Source of the DNA: Bacteroidota bacterium
GTDB lineage: Bacteria; Bacteroidota; Ignavibacteria; Ignavibacteriales; Ignavibacteriaceae
Assembly: GCA_021824145.1 (NCBI GenBank)
Contig: JAKALM010000018.1
Location: forward strand, 1-64,000
Length of the DNA: 64,000 nt
Direction of reading: 5' to 3'
Shown here: one piece after another, positions 28,787 to 36,051 of the stretch
Position numbering within the stretch: the first letter of the stretch is position 1
Layout: the number at the start of each line of letters is the position of its first letter
Notes under the pieces: model-generated
Database searches by the model: none
Told to the model about the DNA's origin: nothing
What the model saw: the letters and a program-made list of their open reading frames with translations, nothing else
Program-made: the position numbers and the translations under genes

Positions 28787-29035
28787 ATGCTGACAAAGTA
28801 TATTAAAAAAGCTATGGATCACGCTAGATATGAAATCTTAAATGATGATAAATCCTTTTACGGTGAGATTCATGAATGCCCCGGTGTGTATGCAAACGCA
28901 GATACTTTAGAAAAATGTAGAAATGAGCTTGAAGAAGTTTTAGAAGAGTGGGTATTATTTCGTATTTATAAAAACCTCCCTATTCCTCCTGTTGATGGCG
29001 TTAGAATAAAAATAAAAAAAGAAACTGCTGCCTAA
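28787..29035 (+). CDS. hicB: HicB-family antitoxin
   Basis: An 82-residue protein with the partial RNase H-like HicB fold: SFYGEIHECPGVYANADTLEKCRNELEEVLEEWV is the family's central region. It would neutralise the HicA toxin encoded right after it. No DNA-binding domain follows the HicB fold, so autoregulation may be weak or indirect. GGAAGATATT precedes the ATG. The stop and the hicA start overlap (TAATG). The order antitoxin-toxin is the reverse of E. coli hicAB. Confidence 0.9.
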   Translation: MLTKYIKKAMDHARYEILNDDKSFYGEIHECPGVYANADTLEKCRNELEEVLEEWVLFRIYKNLPIPPVDGVRIKIKKETAA

Positions 29036-29253
29036 TGCCGCCATTTGGTCCAATCAAACAAAAAGATTTGGTTAGAAATTTAAAATTGTTCGGGTTCGAT
29101 GGACCTTATTCGGGAGGTAAACACCCATTTATGATAAGAGAAACCTTAACCATTACAAATCCAAACCCACATAAAAGTGAAATTGGAAAAGAATTATTAT
29201 CTAAAATTCTGAAACAGGCAAATATATCCAAGGAAGAATGGGAAAAGATTTAA
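29035..29253 (+). CDS. hicA: HicA-family mRNA interferase toxin
   Basis: A 72-residue dsRBD-like toxin that cleaves mRNA. The catalytic His30 lies in SGGKHPFM, the family's GSKH-like site, and the C-terminal SKILKQANISKEEWEKI helix is typical. The length is normal and the active site appears intact. It is translationally coupled to hicB by a 1-nt overlap. The pair may serve persistence or element stabilisation, though no mobile-element ends were seen next to it. Confidence 0.92.
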   Translation: MPPFGPIKQKDLVRNLKLFGFDGPYSGGKHPFMIRETLTITNPNPHKSEIGKELLSKILKQANISKEEWEKI

Positions 29254-29326
29254 ACTATACATTATCGCCATTTTAACCTTCCTTTTAATAAATTAGATTA
29301 CTCAATTTTTATTTTCTTTATATAAA

Positions 29327-29740
29327 ATGTTAATTCATAAAACAGAAATAAGAGTTCGTTACGCAGATACCGATCAAATGAAGTTTGTTTACAATGGAAA
29401 ATATTTTGAATATTTCGAAGTAAGCAGAACAGAAATGCTGCGAGAGAATGGTCTTCCTTATAACTTAATTGAAAGTAAAGGTTATCAATTGCCGGTGCTG
29501 GAGACTTATGCAAAATTTATAATTCCAGCGAAGTACGATGATATTTTAATTGTGGAATCACTTGTAAAAGAGAATCCAGTATTTAAAATTCATATCGATT
29601 ATAAAGTTATAAGAAAAGAAACTGATGAATTGCTTGCTGAAGGTTTTACTGAACTTGTTTTCATAAAAGAAAGTACGAAGAAACCTTCAAGGCCGCCGCA
29701 ATTTTTTGTTGATGCGATGAAAAAGTTCTTTAACAATTAA
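29327..29740 (+). CDS. YbgC/4-hydroxybenzoyl-CoA-type acyl-CoA thioesterase
   Basis: A 137-residue single hotdog-fold enzyme. RYADTDQMKFVYNGKYFEYFEVSRTEML gives the family signature, with Asp16 as the likely catalytic residue. The usual VYH is VYN here, a variant known in the broad family. The substrate is probably a short or aromatic acyl-CoA. It is the first gene of a plus run continuing into nadC after 9 nt. Confidence 0.88.
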   Translation: MLIHKTEIRVRYADTDQMKFVYNGKYFEYFEVSRTEMLRENGLPYNLIESKGYQLPVLETYAKFIIPAKYDDILIVESLVKENPVFKIHIDYKVIRKETDELLAEGFTELVFIKESTKKPSRPPQFFVDAMKKFFNN

Positions 29741-29749
29741 AAATTCAAA

Positions 29750-30598
29750 ATGAATAGAAATGATTTAGAAAAAATTATTAGAGATGCTTTAGCAGAAGAT
29801 ATTGGAAGCGGAGATATTACAACTTCTGCAATTGTCGGCAGCGAATTAAAAGGCAAAGGAGAATTTTTAGCAAAACAAAATGGAATTGTTGCCGGATTAG
29901 AAATTGTCGAAATACTTTTAAATATTGTTGACCCTAAACTTATTTTTAATAAAAGGATAGATGATAGTGAAAAAATTCAAAGCGGAGAAATTATTGCTGA
30001 AGTTGAAGGCAAGGCATCATCAATTTTAACTGCGGAAAGAACTGCTCTAAATTTTCTGCAGCGGATGAGCGGAATTGCAACAATAACTCATCAGTATATT
30101 GAAAAAATTAAACATACAAAAACAAAGATTTTAGATACCCGGAAAACTGTTCCAGGATTAAGAACTTTAGATAAACTTGCTGTAAAAATCGGCGGCGGAA
30201 CAAACCACCGAATCGGTTTGTATGATATGTTTTTGATTAAAGATAATCATATTGCTGTTGCCGGCTCGATTACAAAAGCCGTAAAATTGTGCAAAGAATT
30301 TAATCAGAAAAATAATTCGCATTTTAAAATTGAAGTTGAAACGGAAAATCTTAAGCAAGTTGAGGAAGCATTAAATTGTAATATAGATTTTATAATGCTC
30401 GATAATTTTCAACTGTCTGAATTGAAAAAAGCAGTTGAGTTTATCGGTGGAAAATGTTTGACCGAAGCTTCCGGCGGAATTGATTTAAACACAGTAAAAG
30501 ATATTGCAGAAACCGGAGTTGATTTTATTTCCGTTGGCGCACTTACACACAGCGTAAAAGCTTTAGATATTTCTCTCGAAGTAAAAATATCAGAATGA
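29750..30598 (+). CDS. nadC: Nicotinate-nucleotide pyrophosphorylase (quinolinate phosphoribosyltransferase)
   Basis: A 282-residue enzyme of de novo NAD synthesis: quinolinate plus PRPP gives nicotinate mononucleotide. Visible landmarks are EDIGSGDITT at the N-terminus, ERTALNFLQRMSGIAT (about 93-108), DTRKTVPGLRTLDKLAV, GGGTNHRIGLYD and EASGGI near residue 240. Length is normal. nadA and nadB are not in the window. Confidence 0.96.
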   Translation: MNRNDLEKIIRDALAEDIGSGDITTSAIVGSELKGKGEFLAKQNGIVAGLEIVEILLNIVDPKLIFNKRIDDSEKIQSGEIIAEVEGKASSILTAERTALNFLQRMSGIATITHQYIEKIKHTKTKILDTRKTVPGLRTLDKLAVKIGGGTNHRIGLYDMFLIKDNHIAVAGSITKAVKLCKEFNQKNNSHFKIEVETENLKQVEEALNCNIDFIMLDNFQLSELKKAVEFIGGKCLTEASGGIDLNTVKDIAETGVDFISVGALTHSVKALDISLEVKISE

Positions 30599-30612
30599 TT
30601 TTGTAATTTTTT

Positions 30613-32082
30613 ATGATGTTTGATAAATTAAAACAATTAACCAAAGACACTGGCATTTACGGTATTAGCACTATCGTGGGGAGATTTCTAACTTTTCTGT
30701 TAACTCCGTTTTATACTCATGTTTTTAATACACATGACTTTGGAATCTTCACCAACTTTTATGCGTTTATCGGAATCTTCAACGTAATTTTTATTTATGG
30801 AATGGACGCAGCTTATCTAAAGTATGCTTCTAACATTGAGCTTGGCGATAAAAAGGATAATTTTTCTACGCCATATGTTTTTGTATTTGGTGTAGGAATT
30901 ATTTTAAGCGGAATAGTTTATTTATTCAAAGCTCCGATATTTTCAATACTGGATATTCCATCAAATAATTTTTATCTGATGAATTATGTTATCGGAATTT
31001 TATTTATCGACACATTAAATGTTATTCCTTACCTTACTCTTCGGCTAGAACACAAAGCGAAAAAGTTTTCTGCGTTTAAGCTTATTAATATTACTGTTAA
31101 TGTTATTCTCAATCTCTTTTTAATTCTAAAATTAAAGATGGGAATTGAAGCAGTTTTCTTAAGCAATTTAGCAGCAACATTGGTTTCATTCACTCTGCTT
31201 ATTCCAACAGTTGCGGAGAATTTAAAAATCAAAATTTATTTTCCATTGCTAAAAAAATTATTAAAGTTTGGCTTGCCGTATTTGCCAGCCGGACTTGCAG
31301 CGATGATGATTCAAAGTATAGATAGGCCAATTCTTACTCACTTAACAAACCTTAGCACCAGCGGATTGTACAGCGCAAATTACAAACTTGGAATCTTTAT
31401 GATGCTTTTTGTAAATATGTTTCAATATGCGTGGCAGCCGTTCTTTCTTCAAAATGCAAAAGAAAAAAATGCAAAGGAAATTTTTGCGAAAGTTTTAACT
31501 TACTTTACTCTTGCCGCAAGCCTAATATTAGTAGTCCTTTCGCTTTTCATTTCTGATTTGGCGAAGATAAGCATTTATCATCATACAATTATAGGACCTG
31601 CATATTTAAGCGGATTAGTAATTGTGCCGGTTGTTCTTTTCGGTTATATGTTCCTTGGAATCTATACTGTTTTTACCGTCGGAATTTTTATCGAAGAAAA
31701 AAGTCTTTATGTCCCGATTATTACAATAGTAGGTGCTGCAGTAAATATTGGAGTTAATTTTTGGCTTATTCCAATATGGGGAATCATGGGTGCGGCTTTT
31801 GCAACGCTTGCCGCATACTTTGTTATGGCAGTAATTTATTTTTTTGTAACTCAGAGGTTTTATAAAATAAATTACGAATACGGAAAGATCGCAAAAATTT
31901 TCATTTCAATAGCTATTGTTGCTGGTATTTATTATGCACAATTCATTGGAGGATTTTTAACTCTTACAAACAAATTTTTAATTCTTCTTTTGTTTATTAT
32001 AATGCTGTTGATTTTTAATATCGGCAAAGAAGAATTTCTTTTTCTAAAGAATAGATTCATGACGCAGAAATTGAAGCCATAA
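30613..32082 (+). CDS. Polysaccharide/lipid-linked oligosaccharide flippase (MVF superfamily)
   Basis: A 489-residue protein with about 14 membrane helices. The start KLKQLTKDTGIYGISTIVGRFLTFLLTPFYTHVF is typical of flippase-like proteins of the polysaccharide transport family, as is SIDRPILTHLTN near residue 235. It is a second, distinct flippase from that at 15101 and is not close to other glycan genes apart from the locus ending 2.8 kb upstream. Its cargo is unknown. Confidence 0.85.
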   Translation: MMFDKLKQLTKDTGIYGISTIVGRFLTFLLTPFYTHVFNTHDFGIFTNFYAFIGIFNVIFIYGMDAAYLKYASNIELGDKKDNFSTPYVFVFGVGIILSGIVYLFKAPIFSILDIPSNNFYLMNYVIGILFIDTLNVIPYLTLRLEHKAKKFSAFKLINITVNVILNLFLILKLKMGIEAVFLSNLAATLVSFTLLIPTVAENLKIKIYFPLLKKLLKFGLPYLPAGLAAMMIQSIDRPILTHLTNLSTSGLYSANYKLGIFMMLFVNMFQYAWQPFFLQNAKEKNAKEIFAKVLTYFTLAASLILVVLSLFISDLAKISIYHHTIIGPAYLSGLVIVPVVLFGYMFLGIYTVFTVGIFIEEKSLYVPIITIVGAAVNIGVNFWLIPIWGIMGAAFATLAAYFVMAVIYFFVTQRFYKINYEYGKIAKIFISIAIVAGIYYAQFIGGFLTLTNKFLILLLFIIMLLIFNIGKEEFLFLKNRFMTQKLKP

Positions 32083-32118
32083 TAATTTAATTGCTCAACT
32101 GTGAAATAGTTTTAACAA

Positions 32119-32250
32119 TAGAGTTTCTGCAAAATAGCTTGTCTGTCATTTCGATGGAGTCATCGACTGAGAAATCTTTTATAAACATGAGATTTTTCCC
32201 TTCGGTCGAAATGACATTAACGTGAAAAATTTATTTCGCAAAACTCTGAT
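32119..32250. repeat. Imperfect palindromic repeat with TGTCATTTCGA core
   Basis: TGTCATTTCGA at 32144 and its complement TCGAAATGACA ending at 32216 enclose related GAGAAATCT/AGATTT segments. A weaker outer pair (GAGTTTCTGCAAAA against GCAAAACTC) extends the symmetry to 32119-32250. It looks like a dispersed non-coding palindromic element and has no open frame. Confidence 0.65.
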
Positions 32251-32288
32251 TTAGCAATTAGACAAATCAACAATTAAGATAAAAAAAT

Positions 32289-32747
32289 ATGACAGAAAAA
32301 ATTTTCATAAAGATAAAAAGAATTAGTTCAGAATTTAATGACATTCCGCTTCCTTTATATACTACGGAAGGCAGCGCGGGGATGGATATTAGAGCCGCAG
32401 TTGAAAATGAAATGATAATTCATCCTTCAGAAATTGTTTTAGTTCCGACTAATCTTTCAGTTGAAATTCAAGAGGGATTTGAAATTCAAGTAAGGCCAAG
32501 AAGCGGGCTGGCAATTAAGAATGGGATTGGAATTTTAAACTCTCCCGGTACAATTGATTCTGATTACCGCGGCGAAGTAAAAATTATTATGATGAATTTC
32601 GGCAAAGAAGATTTTGTAATTTCACGCGGCGATAGAATTGCGCAGCTTGTAGTTTCCAAAGTCTATCATGCAGTGATAGAAGAAAACAATGAGTTAAATT
32701 CAAGCAAACGCGGCGAAGGCGGATTTGGGCACACGGGACAGAAGTAA
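32289..32747 (+). CDS. dut: dUTP diphosphatase
   Basis: A 152-residue trimeric dUTPase converting dUTP to dUMP and keeping uracil out of DNA. All five motifs are visible: GSAGMDIRAA (motif 1, about 28-37), RPRSGLAIKNGI (2), GTIDSDYRGEVKIIMMN (3), RGDRIAQLVV (4) and RGEGGFGHTGQK at the C-terminus (5). The length is standard. Confidence 0.97.
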   Translation: MTEKIFIKIKRISSEFNDIPLPLYTTEGSAGMDIRAAVENEMIIHPSEIVLVPTNLSVEIQEGFEIQVRPRSGLAIKNGIGILNSPGTIDSDYRGEVKIIMMNFGKEDFVISRGDRIAQLVVSKVYHAVIEENNELNSSKRGEGGFGHTGQK

Positions 32748-32804
32748 AATTTTTATCAAGTGAACAGGTTTTCAAGCTTGTTATTGTAATATGGAATTTT
32801 TTAC

Positions 32805-32834
32805 TTGACAACTCCAAATTGATTTTAGTAATTT
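32805..32834 (+). promoter_or_regulatory. Possible promoter in the 911-bp gap after dut
   Basis: TTGACA (32805-32810) is followed after 18 nt by TAATTT (32829-32834). The only downstream gene on this strand begins at 33659, beyond the MITE and the 21-bp array, so a transcript would include those repeats as a long leader or end before them. Tentative. Confidence 0.4.
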
Positions 32835-33028
32835 TGATCAGCAAAAATTACCGAAAATTAAAAGGGTTCATTAAATGAACATTAACTTAAAAATTACCAA
32901 CTGCAAAAATTCATATATCTAACTAAAGAACTAATTGCATGATCAAATGAATAAGGGATTGATATGCAAGAATAGGGGCAATTAGTTCTAAACGTTAAAA
33001 GATATAAACACTTATAAGATCACGTCGA

Positions 33029-33158
33029 GGGGCTGTCCCAAAAGTAATGTTGTCATCACGAGCGAAGAGAAGTGATCTGAATTTTGAATTAAAAACAAAA
33101 GATTGCTTCGTCGTTTCACTCCTCGCAATGACTTCTACTCTACTTTTTGGACAGCCCC
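33029..33158. mobile_element. 130-bp MITE-like element with GGGGCTGTCC terminal inverted repeats
   Basis: The ends GGGGCTGTCCCAAAAGTA (33029-33046) and its complement ending at 33158 match at 17 of 18 positions. Inside lies a second imperfect palindrome beginning GTCAT..CGAG and ending CTCGCAATGAC. There is no coding capacity and no clear target duplication. Ends like these resemble IS termini, so it is probably a non-autonomous derivative mobilised by a transposase elsewhere. Confidence 0.75.
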
Positions 33159-33261
33159 ATTATAATTAAAATGCTACTAATGATAAAGCAAGCATAGGAA
33201 TGATTTATTTGTTTTGAAGAATTGAAGGATAAGTAAATTAAATAGTTTGTCTTGTTAGATG

Positions 33262-33541
33262 AAATACTGGTTATAGTTTTCAAATGATTGGTACTGCCAA
33301 ATAAATTATAGGTTCAGTTTTTTAAATGACTGGTTCACCCAAAATTAATACTGGTTCAAGTCTTCAAATGACAGGTTCATCCGAAATTAATATAGGTTCA
33401 CGTTCACGAATCACAGGTTTGGATTTTCAAATGATTGGTACGGCTAAAATAAATACAAGTTCGTGTTTATAAATCACAGGTTTATGTAAAAAAAAGATTG
33501 GTTTAGGTTTATAAATGATGGGTTTTAGTTAAAAAAATACT
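33262..33541 (+). repeat. Non-coding array repeating every 21 bp (13 units)
   Basis: A GGT(T/A) motif, preceded by AAT.A(C/T)(T/A), begins at 33269, 33290, 33311, 33332, 33353, 33374, 33395, 33416, 33437, 33458 (as AGTT), 33479, 33500 and 33521, exactly 21 bp apart. The consensus is near AATGACTGGTTCA. The bases between motifs diverge, while phase is kept throughout. All frames examined carry stops, so it is not a coding repeat. It lies 120 bp upstream of an unknown gene. Confidence 0.88.
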
Positions 33542-33658
33542 TTTTGTAAAAAAAACAATAGATTTTTCCAAAAAGCAGCAAATTTTTTCTATATAATCAA
33601 AAGACATTTCCCGAAAAAGGGGAGTGAAAACAATCAACAAACAAAATGAGGAGTAGTT

Positions 33659-34342
33659 ATGGATAAAAGAATCAATAACCTAAAAGAGGAAGGCGCAGCC
33701 ACAATAAAAGCTATAGACGATAGGCGCGTTAAACTTGATGCGGATGGATTCCCGCCGGAAAAATACGAGGCACTTACCGCCGCCCAATCCGATCTTGATG
33801 CAAAAGATAAAGCACAAGTAAAAGCTGTAGAAGTTGGCGACAATAAGACAGTGGAAGAAAAAGAAATAGTATCTAATACGAAGGTGCTAATAGAAAGAAT
33901 TGGGAATGCAGTAAAAAGCGGATTTATGAATGACAAAAAAGTACAGAAGCTATTCAAGATAGATGAGAAAGTACCGAAGGCACTGGAGGCATTCAGATCT
34001 TACTGCGATTATTTAGCTGGAATGTGTACCGAGTACAAAACATCGTTATTAAAGAACGGATTGACGGAGGCAGATATTGACAGTATAAGTACAGCCTCGC
34101 AAAGAATGTACGATGCAAATACAGCCCAGCAGACTGCTAAGAAAAATCAGAAGGCAGCAACAGCGGCAAGAGATGAGGCAGCGAAAGTATCAAAGAGTGC
34201 GATAGAAGGAATTAGAAATTACATTAAAGCAAAGTATGCAGATGACCAGGAGATGTTAATAGCATTTGAGCCGGTATCAAAAAGCAATGGACGCGGCGGA
34301 AACGATACACCTCCGCCTGTAAATCCGGATCAGCCGAAATAA
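33659..34342 (+). CDS. Unknown helical/coiled-coil protein with Pro-rich C-terminus
   Basis: I do not recognise this 227-residue protein. It is strongly charged and alanine/lysine-rich, predicted almost wholly helical (about 1-205), with coiled-coil character around 140-185 (many A, K, Q, E), and ends in a low-complexity tail SNGRGGNDTPPPVNPDQPK. It has two cysteines (near 116 and 122), no signal peptide and no membrane helix. GAGGAG lies 6 nt before the ATG, a strong ribosome site. Its base composition is richer in G+C than the neighbours. It is enclosed by the 21-bp array upstream and a REP module 7 bp after its stop, hinting at an accessory gene. It may be structural or nucleoid-associated; this is a guess. 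Confidence 0.75.
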   Translation: MDKRINNLKEEGAATIKAIDDRRVKLDADGFPPEKYEALTAAQSDLDAKDKAQVKAVEVGDNKTVEEKEIVSNTKVLIERIGNAVKSGFMNDKKVQKLFKIDEKVPKALEAFRSYCDYLAGMCTEYKTSLLKNGLTEADIDSISTASQRMYDANTAQQTAKKNQKAATAARDEAAKVSKSAIEGIRNYIKAKYADDQEMLIAFEPVSKSNGRGGNDTPPPVNPDQPK

Positions 34343-34349
34343 ATATTTA

Positions 34350-34560
34350 AGGGCATGAATGCCCTCTATAATTTTTAATTTTGTTTTCTTTTGCCCAGCC
34401 GTGAACGGCTGGGTTATAGTATTACAAAGATGTTCACGATTTGTCTAGTCGTTCATGATTTGTCTAGTCGTTTACGATTAGCCCAGTCGTTCACGATTAG
34501 CCCAGTCGTTCACGACTGGGAAATAATAAATTAAAAAATATTTTATGCCATTCATGGCAT
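34350..34560. repeat. REP-like element pair 1 (A-B ... B'-C) left of the RAYT gene
   Basis: It is made of palindrome A AGGGCATGAATGCCCT (34350-34365), palindrome B CCCAGCCGTGAACGGCTGGG (34394-34413), a 19-bp tandem array with GTTCAC-type starts at 34432, 34451, 34470, 34489 and 34508, palindrome B' CCCAGTCGTTCACGACTGGG (34501-34520), and palindrome C ATGCCATTCATGGCAT (34545-34560). Loops are GA on the left and TC on the right, so B'-C is the inverted copy of A-B, as in BIMEs. Confidence 0.88.
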
Positions 34561-34592
34561 TCATAGAATAACTAATATTAGAAAGAAAAATA

Positions 34593-35042
34593 ATGGGACA
34601 CGTTTATTATAAAATCTGGATTCATTCTGTCTGGAGTACAAAAGAACGCACTCCCTGTTTAACAAAGGAAGTCAGAGATAAATTATTTAATCATATCTTA
34701 AAGAAAGCCGAAGAGAAGGGGCTGACAATAGAGGTGATTAACGGTTACACTGATCACTGTCATATATTATTGCCGCTCAATCCAAAATATGCAATAAGCG
34801 AAGTGCTGAATATTTTTAAGGGGGAATCTTCGCACTGGATAAACTCAGAGAAATTAACGAGTTCTCATTTTGCATGGCAGGAAGGATATTCTGCTTTTTC
34901 CGTAAGCGAATCTCAAGTTGAAAGAGTGAGGAATTATATAACGAACCAAGAGCAGCATCATAAAAAACAAAACTTTATTGATGAATTAAAAAATTTTTTG
35001 AAATTGCACAGGATTGAGTATGATGCAAAGTATTTGTCGTAA
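34593..35042 (+). CDS. REP-associated / IS200-type tyrosine (Y1 HUH) transposase
   Basis: A 149-residue Y1 transposase of the TnpA_REP/IS200 group. The HUH metal motif is HCH at residues 55-57, and the catalytic tyrosine is probably Tyr115 in VRNYITNQEQHH. The FAWQEGYSAFSVSES segment (93-107) is characteristic. The frame is intact. It lies exactly between two REP-like modules whose palindromes could be its single-stranded DNA substrates. There is no TnpB/IscB neighbour and no classical IS ends beyond the REPs, which favours a domesticated RAYT over a free IS200 copy. Confidence 0.88.
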   Translation: MGHVYYKIWIHSVWSTKERTPCLTKEVRDKLFNHILKKAEEKGLTIEVINGYTDHCHILLPLNPKYAISEVLNIFKGESSHWINSEKLTSSHFAWQEGYSAFSVSESQVERVRNYITNQEQHHKKQNFIDELKNFLKLHRIEYDAKYLS

Positions 35043-35047
35043 GTGTA

Positions 35048-35437
35048 AGGGCATGAATGCCCTCATGTGTTTTTAGTGTCAGTATCTTTTCCCAGCCGTG
35101 AACGGCTGGGGTAACGTCAACGGCTGGTGTAATGTGAATGGCTGAGGTAACGTGAATGTCATGGTTAATCGTGAACGATTGATGAACGACTGGATTAAAA
35201 TTTCATTTTAAATAATTATAATTCAGATATAGAATAGTCGTTCAAACTAGCCCGTTGTATACTCTAGCATAGTTGTTCACGCTAACCCAGTCGTTCACGA
35301 TTAGCTCAGTGTTCACGATTAGCTCAGTGTTCACGATTAGCCCAGTCGTTCACGATTAGCTCAGTGTTCACGATTAGCCCAGTCGTTCACGACTGGGAGA
35401 GATAAAAAAAGAAAAATTAATACGCCATTCATGGCGT
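35048..35437. repeat. REP-like element pair 2 right of the RAYT gene
   Basis: Palindrome A is at 35048-35063 and B at 35091-35110. An 18-bp array (starts at 35098, 35116, 35134 and 35152) decays into unique AT-rich DNA. A second array with GTTCAC starts at 35275, 35293, 35311, 35329, 35348, 35366 and 35385 (steps of 18 or 19 bp) leads to B' (35378-35397) and C ACGCCATTCATGGCGT (35422-35437). The arrangement repeats that of element 1. Confidence 0.88.
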
Positions 35438-35486
35438 TAAATAATTAAATGAATTTAGAAAAATATTTTGGTTTGTTTTAAGAGCA

Positions 35487-35690
35487 AGGGCATGAATGCC
35501 CTTAAGTATTTTGAGTATTGTTTTCTTTTCCCAGCCGTGAACGGCTGGGGTAACGTCAACGGCTGGGGTAAAGTGAATGGTTGGGTTAATGTGAATGGTT
35601 GAGGTAACGTCAACGGCTGGGGTAAAGTGAATGGCCAGGGTAAAGTGAATGGTTGGGTTAATGTGAATGGTTGGAGTAGAGGTGGGTTGT
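35487..35690. repeat. REP-like element 3 with 18-bp tandem array (left half only)
   Basis: Palindrome A (35487-35502) and palindrome B (35530-35549) are followed by eight 18-bp units starting at 35537, 35555, 35573, 35591, 35609, 35627, 35645 and 35663 (GTGAACGGCTGGGGTAAC type). There is no matching B'-C half; the next DNA runs into a truncated gene. From 35691 to 35860 no gene is seen. Confidence 0.85.
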
Positions 35691-35860
35691 TGAGTCTTTG
35701 TCCAAATAACTGAAGTTTGGTGTTAATGGTGAATGAAGTAGAAAAAAGAAAAGAAAGAAAAATGTACAACCGTTTTTATCTGTCCGGCTTCAACGGAACG
35801 GTTTACAATTTAATTCACATAAATGTTTAGGAAATATTTTAAAATAATTCGGAGTGCTTT

Positions 35861-36007
35861 ATGATACGTATCGCAGTTGTTCTTTTTGTTTTTTCTTTTT
35901 GTTTTTTTGTATATCCGCAAACAACTTTAAACGTGCCAGCCCAATATTCTACAATACAAACAGCGCTTAATGCTGCGCAGAAGATTAAAATATATTTTTC
36001 TAAATAA
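35861..36007 (+). pseudogene. Truncated secreted beta-helix protein gene (48 codons)
   Basis: GGAGTG precedes an ATG, then a signal peptide of about 20 residues ending near YPQ. Next comes LNVPAQYSTIQTALNAAQ, the usual opening of right-handed beta-helix (pectin lyase-like) secreted proteins, whose partners continue with GDTV. The homology stops abruptly at residue 40 and a stop follows eight codons later. It is best read as the 5' stump of a much larger cell-surface gene, possibly cut by recombination in this repeat-rich zone. Confidence 0.65.
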
Positions 36008-36051
36008 CTATTTGATCAACTCAATATAAATGGAAGTAAAGGAATTATAAT

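Noticed and set aside
33262-33541. Coding repeat of seven-residue periodicity (21 bp)
   Set aside because: Stops occur in all plus frames examined and on the minus strand (TGA in TGAACC, TAA in ATTTAA), so the 21-bp phase is not protein-based.
34350-34365. Palindrome A as the terminator of the 33659 gene
   Set aside because: It could end transcription in part (ATTTTTAATTTT lies downstream), but identical copies occur at 35048, 35487 and 38666 in non-terminator contexts, so it is primarily a REP palindrome.
34350-35690. Possible CRISPR array
   Set aside because: The units are 18-19 bp without regular unique spacers, palindromes dominate, and no cas genes are present. REP/BIME structure explains it.
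35455-35769. Minus-strand 104-codon open frame with hexapeptide repeats (FTLPQP type)
   Set aside because: It is the translation of the 18-bp REP-derived array: 18 bp is six codons, so the frame stays open by periodicity alone. It has no good ribosome site, and the plus-strand reading of the same array (VNGWGN) is broken by a stop.
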